From Kingella potus (GTDB taxonomy: Bacteria; Pseudomonadota; Gammaproteobacteria; Burkholderiales; Neisseriaceae), in the NCBI RefSeq assembly GCF_900451175.1, contig NZ_UGJJ01000002.1, forward strand, positions 124,001-188,000: DNA of 64,000 bases. Direction: 5' to 3'. A program made the position numbers and the translations under genes. The notes under the pieces are model-generated. The model saw only the letters and a program-made list of their open reading frames with translations, was not told the DNA's origin and searched no databases. Within the stretch, counting starts at the first letter, position 1, and each line of letters begins with the position of its first letter. This document shows positions 32,100 to 41,336 of this stretch, piece by piece.

Positions 32100-33395
32100 T
32101 TATTCGCTCTCGCTGTCGCCCGCGTCGCTTTTGCCCTGGCGGCGGGAGAATTGGATGCCGAGCTGTTTGAGTTTGCGGTAGAGGTGGGTGCGTTCGAGGC
32201 CGACTTTTTGGGCAACGCGGCTCATGTTTTGGCCTTCCTGCGAGATGTGGTATTCGAAATAGCGGCGTTCGAGTTCTTCGCGCAGTTCGCGCAGGGGGAG
32301 GTTGAAGTCGAGTCCGGCGGCGGTGTCGGCGGCGGCTTGGGGCTGTGTGCGGCCGAGCAGGGCGGCGGCGGCGGTTTCGTCGATTTCGCTTTGTCCGCCG
32401 GCGAGGATCAGGTCGCGCACGGTGTCGTGGAGCTGGGCGTAGTTGCCCGTCCATGCGTGCTGGCGCAGGAGGGCGAGTGCGGCGGGGCTGAAAGCGGCAA
32501 CGGGGATTTTCTGGGTTTCGGACAGTTCGGCGGCGATGTGGCCGACGAGGAAGGGGATGTCGTCGGCTTGGGCGCGCAGGGGGGGGATGCGCACGCAGAT
32601 GCCGGAGAGCAGGGCGGCGAGCCTGCCGTCGTGGGCGGGGTGGTCCAGCATGTCTTCGGGGGCGAGGGTGCTGGGGCAGATGATGCGGACGCTTTGTTTG
32701 TCGGCTTTGTCCAAGAGGACGAGGATGCCCTGCTGTATGTTTTTGCTGTATTGGGCGATGTCGCCGAGGAAGAGGATGCCGCCGGCGGCCTTTTGCAGCA
32801 GATCGGCGGGGGTGTCGACGATGTGTTCGGTTTTGTCGGGGACAATCCAGGGGGTGCCGGCTTTGTGGAAGTAGCGGGCGACGGTTTCGAAAGGGGAGCC
32901 GCTTTCGCCGCAGAGGAGGACGGGGCCGTTTTGTTTGAGGGCGGCTTCGATGCGGCGGTTCATTTCCTGGATGGCGGGGCTGTTGCCGAGCCGGTCGAGG
33001 GAGGGACCGGCGGCGGTCTGCATTTCGCCGTATTTGAGGGCACGGTCGACGGTGGCGAGGAGTTTTTTCAGGGCGATGGGTTTTTCGAGGAAATCCATCG
33101 CGCCGATTTTGGTGGCTTCGACGGCGGTGTCGATGCTGGCATGGCCGCTCATCATGACGACGGGCATGGTGAGCTGGCCGTTTTTCGCCCATTCTTTCAG
33201 CAGGGTAATGCCGTCGCAGTCGGGCATCCAGATGTCGAGCAGTACCATGGAGGGGCGGGTCTGGTTGCGCAGGCGGCGGGCTTCTTCGGCATTTTCGGCA
33301 AGGGCGACGGTGTAGCCTTCGTCTTGCAGGATGTCGGAGAGGAGGTCGCGGATGCCGATTTCGTCGTCAACAATCAGGATGTCGTTACTTCTCAT
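32100..33395 (-). CDS. ntrX: NtrX-type response regulator with a degenerate AAA+ domain
   Basis: A 431-residue response regulator. The receiver domain is intact: D10/D11, phospho-acceptor D54, S83, K105. The central AAA+ domain is degenerate: the Walker A position reads GESGSPFE (163-170) in place of GETGTGKE, the Walker B position reads LFLGDI in place of LFLDEI, and no GAFTGA loop for sigma54 can be found. The C-terminal Fis-type HTH (NMSRVAQKVGLERTHLYRKL) is intact. So it should bind DNA when phosphorylated but cannot use ATP to activate sigma54. In Neisseria NtrX has been linked to control of respiratory enzymes. Its start overlaps the end of ntrY by 11 bases. Confidence 0.92.
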   Translation of the reverse strand: MRSNDILIVDDEIGIRDLLSDILQDEGYTVALAENAEEARRLRNQTRPSMVLLDIWMPDCDGITLLKEWAKNGQLTMPVVMMSGHASIDTAVEATKIGAMDFLEKPIALKKLLATVDRALKYGEMQTAAGPSLDRLGNSPAIQEMNRRIEAALKQNGPVLLCGESGSPFETVARYFHKAGTPWIVPDKTEHIVDTPADLLQKAAGGILFLGDIAQYSKNIQQGILVLLDKADKQSVRIICPSTLAPEDMLDHPAHDGRLAALLSGICVRIPPLRAQADDIPFLVGHIAAELSETQKIPVAAFSPAALALLRQHAWTGNYAQLHDTVRDLILAGGQSEIDETAAAALLGRTQPQAAADTAAGLDFNLPLRELREELERRYFEYHISQEGQNMSRVAQKVGLERTHLYRKLKQLGIQFSRRQGKSDAGDSESE

Positions 33396-35517
33396 GTTCG
33401 CTTTCTGCCAATGCGGGTAGGGTGATGGTGATGCACGCGCCGCCTTCGGGCGGGTTGGCGGCTTCGATGCGGCCGCCGTGCTCTTCTATGATTTTTTTGA
33501 CCACGGGCAGGCCGAGGCCGGTGCCTGTGGGTTTGTCGGTTACGTAGGGTTCGAATGCGTTGTGCAGCATATCGGGGCTGAAACTTTTGCCGTTGTTGCC
33601 GACGGTGAGGGTGATTTCGCTGCCGTTGTGTTCCGTGCGGACGAGTACGCGGGGGTGTTCCGCGCTTTCGGCGGCCTCGGCTGCGTTTTTGAAGAGGTTG
33701 TGCAGCACTTGGCGCATGGCGGTGGTGTCGGCATCGGCCATAGCGGGTATCTTACTCAACTGTGCTTCAAATGTACATGAGCCGCCTTCGTAGAGGAGGC
33801 GGACTTCTTCTATCAGGCGGTTGAGGTCTTGCTTTTGCAGTTTGAGATCGGGGGCGCGGGCGTAGTTGCGGAAGGCTTCGACCATTTCCTGCATGGCTTC
33901 GACTTGTTTGACGATGGTGTCGGTGCTGCGGGTAAGGATTTGTGCGTCCGGGCCTTCGAGTTTGTCTTGCAGCTTCCAAGCCAGCCGCTCGGCGGACAGG
34001 CGGATGGGGGTGAGGGGGTTGCGGATTTCGTGGGCGAGGCGTTTGGCGACTTCGCCCCAGGCGGCTTCTTTTTGGGCGCGTACGGAAAGCGTGATGTCGT
34101 CGAAAACCAAGGCGATGCCGCCGCCGGTGTCTTGGGGCAGCGGGGTGGCTTTGGCCAGCAGGATGCGGGGGCTGCCGCCTTCGGGGGTGTAGGCCGTCTG
34201 AACAGGGCTGCCGGATTCGGCGGAGGAGACGGTTTGGAACAGGGCGGCGAGTCCGGCATAACGGGGTACGTCTTGCGGCCAGTCGTGCCAGCTGCTGCCG
34301 GCCATTTCGGAGAGGGGTAGGCCGAGGATGCGCTCCGCGCTGCGGTTGAGCGTTTTCAGACGGCCTTTTTCGTCGAAGGTGATGACTCCGGCGGTGAGGC
34401 TTTCAAGTACGGTTTCAAGGTAGTGGCGGGCGGCTTCCTGCTTGATGCGGTTGAGTTTTTCTGCGTCGCTGGCGATGGCGAGCTGTTCGGTCATGTGGTT
34501 GAACAGGCGGGTGAGGCGGCCGAGTTCGTCGTTGCGGTAGACGGGGCGGCGTTGGGTAAAGTCGCCTTCGGCTACGGCCTGCGCGCCTTCGGACAGCGAC
34601 AGGATCGGTTCGATAAAGCGGCGGGAGAAATACAGGGCGATAACCAGCGCGAGCATGACGGAGAGCAGGGCGGCGGCCAGCAGGGTGATGAGGAAGAAGG
34701 TTTGCAGGCCTTGTTTGGCGTAGGTCAGCTCGGCATATTTGCTGCGGGCGGCTTCGATCAGTTCGGCATCGCGGGCGACATTGGCGGGTACCGGCCGTCT
34801 GAAAAACAAGGCCTGTTCGCTGCCGTCCGGCTGCGGCGGCAGTACGAGCCAGCCCTGGGCGTAGAGTGTGCCGTTCAGGCTGACGATGGCGCGGTAGGAG
34901 CCGTGGCGGGCGAGTTCGGCGGCAATGCTGCTTTCGGGCTGCGGCATCGGCAGTTTGCCGCCGTTGCGGATGAGGTCGGTGCGGCCGTTGGCGGGGTAGT
35001 AGATACCGATTTGGCTGAAAGATGCGGCTTCGCCGCTGCGGCGCAGGATGTCGGACGCGCTGCCGCCCATTGCCGTGCCGCTGATGATTTGAATCTGTAC
35101 GGCGGCAGCCTGGCGCACGCTTTGGTCGAGCGCGGCATCGAGGGCGGATTTGCTGAGGGTGAGGCTGCTTTCGAGTGCCTGCGCGGTGTCGTTGCCGAAC
35201 CAGGATTTGATGCTGTATGAGATGAATTGGGCGGACACTCCGGCCAGGAAAATGCCGGGCAGCACGGCAACCAGGGCAAACATCAGGGCGAGGCGGCGGG
35301 CGAGGCGGGAGCCGAGCATATTGTGCTGGCTGTGGCGCAGTAGCAGCCAGCCGTAGCGCAGCACCATCACCAGCAGTACCGACACGGTCAGGCCTGCGGC
35401 GGCGATAATGCCCCAGAAATATTGCGACAGGGAGCTGTCGCTGCCGGTGGCGACGGTAAGGGCGTATACGAGTGCGGCGCAAATCAGGGCGAGCAGGAAG
35501 AGGTAGCGGCGGTGCAT
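33385..35517 (-). CDS. ntrY: NtrY-type membrane sensor histidine kinase
   Basis: A 710-residue sensor kinase. About four membrane helices lie in the first 280 residues with a periplasmic loop between. A HAMP domain (residues about 290-345: YFSRRFIEPILSLSEGAQAVAEGDFTQ), a PAS domain (LNRIKQEAARHYLETVLESLTAGVITFD), the phospho-acceptor box with the His of LAHEIRNPLTPIRLSAERL, and an ATPase domain (NLFKNAAEAAE ... GTGLGLPVVKKIIEEHGG) follow in order. It phosphorylates NtrX. The gene is four bases after the DUF4390 gene and overlaps ntrX, so all are one operon. The signal is unknown, possibly redox or oxygen. Confidence 0.95.
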   Translation of the reverse strand: MHRRYLFLLALICAALVYALTVATGSDSSLSQYFWGIIAAAGLTVSVLLVMVLRYGWLLLRHSQHNMLGSRLARRLALMFALVAVLPGIFLAGVSAQFISYSIKSWFGNDTAQALESSLTLSKSALDAALDQSVRQAAAVQIQIISGTAMGGSASDILRRSGEAASFSQIGIYYPANGRTDLIRNGGKLPMPQPESSIAAELARHGSYRAIVSLNGTLYAQGWLVLPPQPDGSEQALFFRRPVPANVARDAELIEAARSKYAELTYAKQGLQTFFLITLLAAALLSVMLALVIALYFSRRFIEPILSLSEGAQAVAEGDFTQRRPVYRNDELGRLTRLFNHMTEQLAIASDAEKLNRIKQEAARHYLETVLESLTAGVITFDEKGRLKTLNRSAERILGLPLSEMAGSSWHDWPQDVPRYAGLAALFQTVSSAESGSPVQTAYTPEGGSPRILLAKATPLPQDTGGGIALVFDDITLSVRAQKEAAWGEVAKRLAHEIRNPLTPIRLSAERLAWKLQDKLEGPDAQILTRSTDTIVKQVEAMQEMVEAFRNYARAPDLKLQKQDLNRLIEEVRLLYEGGSCTFEAQLSKIPAMADADTTAMRQVLHNLFKNAAEAAESAEHPRVLVRTEHNGSEITLTVGNNGKSFSPDMLHNAFEPYVTDKPTGTGLGLPVVKKIIEEHGGRIEAANPPEGGACITITLPALAESEHEK

Positions 35518-35520
35518 GGT

Positions 35521-36207
35521 TCAGCTCCTGCTGACGGACAGCGGCTTCCAGCCGGAGTCGAGCTGCCAGTTTTTGGCGGTGATGGCGTTGATTTGGAAGG
35601 GTTTGGGCAGTTGGGAAGTGCTGAGGGAAAGGCGGATTTCGGCATGGATTTCGGCCAGGTCGGTGTCGGCGAGCGTGCCTGCGGGCAGGACGCGCCAGCC
35701 GGCAATCGCGCCGATGCCGCGCAGGGCGGTGTCGAGGGAGGCGTATTCGGTGGAGAAGGTGCCGACGGTTACGCGGTAGCGGTTGGTAAGCGGGTGGAAG
35801 GAGAGTTTGTAGGAGACGCTGCTGTCGCTGCCGACAAGCTGGCCGAGCTTGAATTTGTAGGCGGCCATAGTCGGGGCGGAAAGCTGGTAGCTGAGGGTGA
35901 AATGCAGCGGTACGCCTTGTGTCAGGGCTTGTTTGAGCGGGTCGGGAAGATCGGTGCGGAAGCGGCTGCTGACATCGAGCTGGCCTGTGGCGGTCAGCAC
36001 CGCCGTGCTGCGGACGGGGGTAATGCCTTCGGCCGCGCTTTCAGACGGCCTCAGCAGCAGTATGCCGAACAGTACCGCCGTAAGAAACAGGCGCAGCAGC
36101 CCAAAAAGCGGCACCGGATTTGCTGCGCGGCCGGCGGCGGCCGGTGTGCGCGGAAACTCGGAACAGGTGTCAGGGCTGTTTGCGGATGAGTGCGTAAAAA
36201 AAGCCAT
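35521..36207 (-). CDS. DUF4390 domain-containing protein
   Basis: A 228-residue protein with an N-terminal membrane helix (LFGLLRLFLTAVLFGILLL) and a periplasmic part with the DUF4390 pattern: TAVLTATGQLDVSSRFRTDLPDPLKQALTQGVPLHFTLSYQL, YKLSFHPLTNRYRVTVGTF, and IAGWRVLPAGTLADTDLAEIHAEIRLSLSTSQLPKPFQI. It occurs between rsmB and ntrY in many betaproteobacteria. Its role is not known; the position suggests help to the NtrY periplasmic sensor. The ATG at 36207 is chosen; it overlaps the 3' end of rsmB by 38 bases. It has no good ribosome site, so coupling is likely. Confidence 0.85.
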   Translation of the reverse strand: MAFFTHSSANSPDTCSEFPRTPAAAGRAANPVPLFGLLRLFLTAVLFGILLLRPSESAAEGITPVRSTAVLTATGQLDVSSRFRTDLPDPLKQALTQGVPLHFTLSYQLSAPTMAAYKFKLGQLVGSDSSVSYKLSFHPLTNRYRVTVGTFSTEYASLDTALRGIGAIAGWRVLPAGTLADTDLAEIHAEIRLSLSTSQLPKPFQINAITAKNWQLDSGWKPLSVSRS

Positions 36208-37429
36208 CTTGTTTCGGGGTGGGCAACAGGGTTTGCGGCTCGGCGCAGGAAGCGTCGGCGTGGCGGCGCAGGAAGTTTTGCAGCTGGATGTCGTTTTCTT
36301 CGGTAAATATGGAGCAGGTGGCAAACAGCATTCTGCCGCCGGGCCTGAGCACCGTCCACAGCGTATCCAGCAGCTTTTCCTGCTGGCGGGCGGTTTTGCG
36401 TGCGTCGTCGGGGCGGCGCAGCCATTTGATGTCGGGATTGCGGCGCACCACGCCAGAGGCGGTGCAGGGCACGTCGGCCAATACCGCGTCAAACGGCCTG
36501 CCATCATACCATGCCGCCAAATCCCGCGCATCGGCGCAGACTGTGGAGGCCGTCTGAAAACCCAGCCGGCTGAGATTGTCTGCCACTTTTTTCAGACGGC
36601 CTTGGTCGATGTCGAGGGCGGTTACTTCGCAGTTTGCGGTTTCGAGGATGTGTCCCGTTTTGCCGCCGGGGGCGGCGCAGGCATCCAGAATCCGTTCGCC
36701 CTCTTGCGCTTGCAGAATGTGCGCCGCCTGCTGTGCGCCGAAGTCCTGCACCGATACGAGGCCGTCTGAAAAGCCGGGCAGGCTGCCCACGGGTACGGCG
36801 GTTTCGAGCATTACGGCGTATTCGCCGAGGGCTTTGGCAGCTATGCCCGCTGCGGCCAGTTGTTCCAGACAGCTTTCGGCGTTGCCCCGGCGGCGGTTGA
36901 CGCGCAGGGTCATCGGCGGATGAAGCAGGAAGGCCGTTACGATGTTGTTCCAATGTTTCGGATAATGGTTGCGCAGATAATCGAGCCACCAGCGCGGCAG
37001 GTTGTATTTCGCCGTGTCGTCTCTTTTGCACGAAGCCGCCAGCCGTTCGCGCTCGCGCAGGAAGCGGCGCAATATTGCATTGGCAAACGGGCGGTATTGG
37101 CCGCCGGCTTTGGCGACGGCTTCCACGGCTTCGTTGACGACGGCATGGGGTGCGTTGTGGGTGTAGTGGAGCTGGTACAGTGCTGCCAGCAGCAGGCTTT
37201 CGACTTCGCGGTTGTCCAGCGGCTTTTTCAGCATTTGCGCCAGCATGTGTTTCAAGCTGCCGAGATACCGCTGGCAGCCGTAGGCAATATCCTGCAACGC
37301 GCCGTTTTCCTGTGCGGAAAGTCCGGGATGCGCGGCGCGGATGCGTTCGAGCGCGTCTTGCAGGTTTTGCCCTGCGGCAACGGCGGAGATGGTGTCGGCG
37401 GCGAGTTTTTGGGCGAGTGCCATAGTCAT
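36170..37429 (-). CDS. rsmB: 16S rRNA (cytosine(967)-C5)-methyltransferase
   Basis: A 419-residue RNA methyltransferase that modifies C967 of 16S rRNA. An N-terminal NusB-like domain (residues 1-140) is followed by a Rossmann-type catalytic domain with SAM loop LDACAAPGGKTGHIL, ADVPCTASGVVRRNPDIKW with the release Cys, and LFATCSIF with the catalytic Cys. The family length is normal. Two ATGs six bases apart are possible starts. DUS copies lie inside the gene and are translated as PGFSDGLVS and GRLKKVADN. It is downstream of fmt and def in the order common to betaproteobacteria. Confidence 0.96.
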   Translation of the reverse strand: MTMALAQKLAADTISAVAAGQNLQDALERIRAAHPGLSAQENGALQDIAYGCQRYLGSLKHMLAQMLKKPLDNREVESLLLAALYQLHYTHNAPHAVVNEAVEAVAKAGGQYRPFANAILRRFLRERERLAASCKRDDTAKYNLPRWWLDYLRNHYPKHWNNIVTAFLLHPPMTLRVNRRRGNAESCLEQLAAAGIAAKALGEYAVMLETAVPVGSLPGFSDGLVSVQDFGAQQAAHILQAQEGERILDACAAPGGKTGHILETANCEVTALDIDQGRLKKVADNLSRLGFQTASTVCADARDLAAWYDGRPFDAVLADVPCTASGVVRRNPDIKWLRRPDDARKTARQQEKLLDTLWTVLRPGGRMLFATCSIFTEENDIQLQNFLRRHADASCAEPQTLLPTPKQDGFFYALIRKQP

Positions 37430-37460
37430 GGGTTTGCAATTCCTGATGGTGAAAAACGGG

Positions 37461-37496
37461 TTTCAGACGGCCTTTCGGCTTTGCGGCCGTCTGAAA
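37461..37496. terminator. Inverted DUS pair after the esterase gene
   Basis: TTTCAGACGGCC and GGCCGTCTGAAA face outward around a short loop between the esterase and rsmB genes. It is a weak terminator at best. Confidence 0.45.
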
Positions 37497-37524
37497 GTCA
37501 TTGTATTTTTGTGCGGCGGGAGGT

Positions 37525-38202
37525 TCAGCGGGTTTCCTGCAAAAGCCGGCGGATGCCGTCGGCCATGCGTTGCGGCACGTGGTCGAAGTGGCCGCCACGG
37601 TTGCGGGTAAAGACGGTGGGAATGCCGCGCTGCCGCCATAGGTTTTCGGTAAAGCGCATATTGTCTTCCACCGCCGCCATGCGGGGGTTTTTGCTGTTTT
37701 TTTCGCTGTCGCCGATGGAAAAACAGGCCTGTTGCGGCGGCGTACGCATTTCGCCGCGGGCCAGTTCCGTCCAGCCGTCAAACCACAGCGAACCCGACAC
37801 GCAGGCAATGCGGTCAAACGGGCTGTCGGCATACGCGCTCCATGCCGCAAACAGCCCTGCCAGCGAATAGCCGGCAATGCCGCGCCAGCGCGGGCGGAGA
37901 TTCAGACGGCCTTCGATTTCGGGCAGCGCGGCCGCCAGCCATGCCAAATATTCGGATGCGCCGCCGCCGAAATCGGCTGCTTTTTTAAACAGGCGCGGGG
38001 CAGGATGCGGGGTGAACGAATATTCCCAGTCGGCTTCGTCGAGCGAAAGCAGAATCAGGCCGTCTGAAAGCAGCGCGGCCGCTTCGTCTGCTTCGTGCGG
38101 CGGCAGAAAGGTCAGTACCAGCGGCGTGTCGGCGGGCGGATTGGCGGGCGCATAGGCGCGGAAGTTTTTTTGGTGCAGGGAAAAGGTTTGGCTGAGGTTC
38201 AT
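37525..38202 (-). CDS. Alpha/beta hydrolase, putative esterase (Fes/IroE-like)
   Basis: A 225-residue hydrolase. The nucleophile elbow is GYSLAGLFAAWSAYA (G-x-S-x-x-G), as in esterase D and IroE-type siderophore esterases. The catalytic acid and His lie in the C-terminal part (FTRNRGGHFDHVP has the His). The N-terminal half is short. The ATG at 38202 (MNLSQTFSLHQKNF) is preferred; the frame continues upstream through DUS sequence. This family includes trilactone hydrolases such as Fes/IroE, but a substrate cannot be inferred here. No siderophore genes lie nearby. Confidence 0.8.
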   Translation of the reverse strand: MNLSQTFSLHQKNFRAYAPANPPADTPLVLTFLPPHEADEAAALLSDGLILLSLDEADWEYSFTPHPAPRLFKKAADFGGGASEYLAWLAAALPEIEGRLNLRPRWRGIAGYSLAGLFAAWSAYADSPFDRIACVSGSLWFDGWTELARGEMRTPPQQACFSIGDSEKNSKNPRMAAVEDNMRFTENLWRQRGIPTVFTRNRGGHFDHVPQRMADGIRRLLQETR

Positions 38203-38266
38203 GGCGTTTTTTCGGCAAGAGGCCGTCTGAAAATGTTTGCGGCCGGCTTTTTCTTTCAATCCGGCT

Positions 38267-39196
38267 CTAATCCAGCAGCGTTCCCGCTTCGATTGTCCGT
38301 CCTGCGGCAAAGGCGGCAATATCCATGCGCTTGCTGCCGGCCGGCTGCAATTCTTTGATGTTTAACGCGCCTTCGCCGCAGGCAACGATGAGGCCGTCTG
38401 AAGTGCATGACAATACTTCGCCTGCGCGGCCGCTTTGCGGCACGGTGTCGGCAAGCCAGATTTTCAGCGGCTTGCCTTGATATTGCGTCCATGCGGCGGG
38501 TACGGGGTTGAAGGCGCGGATTTTGCGCCCAATCATGGAGGCCGGTTCGCTCCAGTCGATACGTGCTTCTTCTTTGCTTAATTTTTGTGCGTAGGTAACG
38601 CCGTTTTCTGGCTGGGAGACGGCGTTCAGACGGCCTTCGCGCTCGAGTTGTTGTAAATCGGCGACAACGGCGGCCGCGCCGATATTCATTAAAGCGTCGT
38701 GTACTTCGTTGGCGGTGTCGGCGGCGCGGATGGCGTAGCGGTGTCTGCTGACCACCGCACCGGTGTCCAAACCCGCGTCCATCTGCATGATGCACACGCC
38801 TGTTTCGGCATCGCCCGCTTCGATGGCGCGTTGGATGGGGGCGGCACCGCGCCAGCGCGGCAGCAGCGAAGCGTGGATGTTGAGGCAGCCGTAGCGCGGC
38901 GCGTCCAATACTTCCTGCGGCAGTATCAGGCCGTAGGCGGCCACCACCATTACGTCCGCCCCTGCGTTTTCGAGCATGGCAAGCGCGTCGGTGTTGCCGC
39001 GCAGTTTTTCGGGCTGGGCGATGCGCAAACCCAATTCCTCTGCGGCTTGTTTTACAGGAGAGGCTTGGAGCTGCATTCCGCGTCCTTTGGGACGGTCGGG
39101 CTGGGTGAGTACCAGCGGGATTTCAAATCCTGCAGCGGCCACGGCTTTCAGCGCGGCGGCGGCAAAATCAGGCGTTCCGGCAAAAATCACTTTCAT
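38267..39196 (-). CDS. fmt: Methionyl-tRNA formyltransferase
   Basis: A 309-residue enzyme that formylates initiator Met-tRNA. It has the N-terminal MKVIFAGTPDFAAAALKAV Rossmann-like fold, the formyl-group motif GCLNIHASLLPRWRGAAPIQRAI with conserved N, H and the loop that binds 10-formyl-THF, the D in MQMDAGLDTGAV, and a C-terminal tRNA-binding beta barrel. ATG at 39196 gives the standard start; the longer frame carries DUS-derived residues. It follows def with about 130 bases and a DUS hairpin between, so its promoter may be separate. Confidence 0.97.
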   Translation of the reverse strand: MKVIFAGTPDFAAAALKAVAAAGFEIPLVLTQPDRPKGRGMQLQASPVKQAAEELGLRIAQPEKLRGNTDALAMLENAGADVMVVAAYGLILPQEVLDAPRYGCLNIHASLLPRWRGAAPIQRAIEAGDAETGVCIMQMDAGLDTGAVVSRHRYAIRAADTANEVHDALMNIGAAAVVADLQQLEREGRLNAVSQPENGVTYAQKLSKEEARIDWSEPASMIGRKIRAFNPVPAAWTQYQGKPLKIWLADTVPQSGRAGEVLSCTSDGLIVACGEGALNIKELQPAGSKRMDIAAFAAGRTIEAGTLLD

Positions 39197-39281
39197 GTTT
39201 TTCCTTTTTCGGAATAAAGGTTTCAGACGGCCTGTCCGGATTTGGAGGCCGTCTGGAAAAACGGTTGGAGCGGGCATGGAA

Positions 39282-39320
39282 AGGCCGTCTGAAAAATGCA
39301 ACGGGGTTTTCAGACGGCCT
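39282..39320 (-). terminator. Inverted DUS pair between def and fmt
   Basis: AGGCCGTCTGAAAA and TTTTCAGACGGCCT with a short loop and a T-rich flank, just after the def stop. Confidence 0.65.
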
Positions 39321-39327
39321 CTTTTTG

Positions 39328-39831
39328 CTACATATTCTGCCGTTGGCGTTTTTGCAGCTTGGTGCGGATGCGCCCTTGTTTGAGCCGCGAGAGGTGTTCG
39401 ACGAATACGATGCCCATCAGATGATCCAGCTCGTGCTGCACGCAGATGGCTAACAGGCCGTCGGCTTCCAAAGTGAATTTTTCGCCGTTTTCGTCGAGGG
39501 CTTCGACGGTTACGGTTTCGGCGCGGGTTACGGTATCGTAAATGCCGGGTACGGAGAGGCAGCCTTCTTCATAGGTGGTTTCGCCGTTTTTATGGGTAAT
39601 GACGGGGTTGACGAACACGCGCGGTTCGTTGCGCTCCTCACTCAAATCCATCACAACGACGCGTTCGTGCACGTTTACCTGCGTGGCGGCCAAGCCGATA
39701 CCGCGTGCTTCGTACATGGTTTCAAACATATCGGCAATCAGGGTTTTGATGCGGGAGTCGATTTTTTCAACGGGTTTGGCGACGGTGTGCAGCCGCTCGT
39801 CCGGATATTGGAGAATGTTTAATAATGCCAT
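39328..39831 (-). CDS. def: Peptide deformylase
   Basis: A 167-residue iron metalloprotease that removes the formyl group from new proteins. Motif 1 GIGLAATQVN, motif 2 EGCLSVPG with the metal Cys, and motif 3 QHELDHLMG with both metal His and the catalytic Glu are intact. The ATG at 39831 (MALLNILQYPDERL) is the standard start, and a promoter 30 bases upstream supports it. It is divergent from a LysM protein, as in many betaproteobacteria. Confidence 0.97.
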   Translation of the reverse strand: MALLNILQYPDERLHTVAKPVEKIDSRIKTLIADMFETMYEARGIGLAATQVNVHERVVVMDLSEERNEPRVFVNPVITHKNGETTYEEGCLSVPGIYDTVTRAETVTVEALDENGEKFTLEADGLLAICVQHELDHLMGIVFVEHLSRLKQGRIRTKLQKRQRQNM

Positions 39832-39868
39832 TTTCGGTCTCGATGTCGGTGGGTGTTTATGCAGAATA

Positions 39869-39896
39869 ATTTTAACGCTATGTGGTTTGCCGTAAA
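39869..39896 (-). promoter_or_regulatory. Predicted promoter of def
   Basis: On the minus strand TTTACG (39896-39891) and TAAAAT (39874-39869) are separated by 16 bases, giving a leader of about 30 bases to the def ATG. Confidence 0.5.
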
Positions 39897-39999
39897 GAGT
39901 GGTAAAATTCGCGCGATAAATCGGCAAGACGGTTTTCTTCCGTGTCGGCCGGTGTCTTTTTAATGATGACTGTATGAATAAATTTCAATGGGGAGTGTC

Positions 40000-41277
40000 A
40001 TGCAAAAACGTATTATAACCCTGCTTTGTGCAGCCGGCTTGGCTGTTTCCGCCCCGGCATTTGCCGCCGCGCTGAAAGTGCGCGCCGACGCGCCGAACCG
40101 CTACGTGGTAAAACAGGGCGATACCCTGTGGGGGATTTCCGGCAAATATCTGCACCGCCCGTGGCAGTGGAACCGCCTGTGGGGTGCAAACCGCAGCAAA
40201 ATCCGTAATCCCGACCGTATCTATCCGGGGCAGGTGTTGGTTTTGCGCTACGTAAACGGCAAACCGCGCCTTTCGGTCGAACGCAGAGCAGGCGATGCCG
40301 GTATTCCGACCATCAAACTGCAGCCGCGCGTGCGCGAAGTCAGCTCGGGTTACGGCATCCAAGCGGTCAATGTCGATTTTTACCGTATGTTTATGCAGCA
40401 TCCGCAGATTATCGATCAAAAACAGACCCAAAACGCACCCAGGCTGGTGTCCGGTCCTGACGACCGTATGATGTATTCCAAAGGCGACCGTGTGTACGCT
40501 TATGAAATTACCGAACCCGGCCGCTATTTGGTTTACCGCGCCCGCAAAGACATTACCGATCCGCAAACCAAAAAATACCTGGGTCAGGAAGTGGTATTCA
40601 GCGGCATAGTGGCCACGCTGCCGGCGACTAACAGCGCATTGGACGCGCGCAGCCGCAGCGATGCGGAATCCCTGCCCGCCAACGAATACTACACCCGCCT
40701 GCATCCCCTGTTGAAAGTACCCACCGCAGCTGCGCAGCCGATGGTAGTGGAAGAGGCCGTATCCGAAATCCGCAAAGGCGATTTCCTGCTGAAAATGGAT
40801 GAAAGCGGCGACAGCTTCAATATGATGCCCCATGCGCCCAGCCGGCACGTCGATGCCAGCGTGGTTTCGATTTTCGACGGTATCAGCGAAGCCGGCCAGT
40901 TCCAAACCATTACGCTTAACAAAGGCGAAGCCGACGGATTGGAGAAAGGCACGGTGCTGAGCCTCTACAAACGCAGCCGGCAAATCCGCAACGATTTGCA
41001 AAAAGGCAAAGACGGCAGCCGCAGCGTAGTGAAATATCTGTCGATTCCGGCCGAAGAAGTCGGATTGGCGATGGTTTACCGTACCAGCCAAAACTTGTCT
41101 TCCGCCATCATTTTGGAAAGTACAACCAGCATCAGCGTGGGTGATACCGCATCCGAGCCTGGGCACGATTTGGACAATATGCCTGATGATATGCGTCATG
41201 AAACCAATGTGCCGCAAGACTCGCACGACGACAAATACAACACTACCAATGTCAAAAGCAATATCAATCCGTATTGA
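40000..41277 (+). CDS. LysM peptidoglycan-binding domain protein
   Basis: A 425-residue exported protein with signal peptide MQKRIITLLCAAGLAVSAPAFA. A LysM domain follows at residues about 30-80 (NRYVVKQGDTLWGISGKYLHRPWQWNRLWGANRSKIRNPDRIYPGQVLVL). The remaining 340 residues have a conserved but functionally undefined part with the pattern found in proteins next to dprA/def. It probably binds peptidoglycan in the periplasm. The ATG at 40000 has GGGGAG before it, better than the ATG four codons earlier. It is divergent from def. A strong terminator follows. Confidence 0.9.
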   Translation: MQKRIITLLCAAGLAVSAPAFAAALKVRADAPNRYVVKQGDTLWGISGKYLHRPWQWNRLWGANRSKIRNPDRIYPGQVLVLRYVNGKPRLSVERRAGDAGIPTIKLQPRVREVSSGYGIQAVNVDFYRMFMQHPQIIDQKQTQNAPRLVSGPDDRMMYSKGDRVYAYEITEPGRYLVYRARKDITDPQTKKYLGQEVVFSGIVATLPATNSALDARSRSDAESLPANEYYTRLHPLLKVPTAAAQPMVVEEAVSEIRKGDFLLKMDESGDSFNMMPHAPSRHVDASVVSIFDGISEAGQFQTITLNKGEADGLEKGTVLSLYKRSRQIRNDLQKGKDGSRSVVKYLSIPAEEVGLAMVYRTSQNLSSAIILESTTSISVGDTASEPGHDLDNMPDDMRHETNVPQDSHDDKYNTTNVKSNINPY

Positions 41278-41301
41278 GTAAGTGTTCGGTTGCAGTTGCA
41301 G

Positions 41302-41336
41302 AGGCCGTCTGAAAATATTTTCAGACGGCCTTTTTT
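41302..41336 (+). terminator. Strong DUS-based terminator of the LysM gene
   Basis: AGGCCGTCTGAAAATATTTT and its inverse form a near-perfect palindrome followed by six T residues, 24 bases after the stop. Confidence 0.85.
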
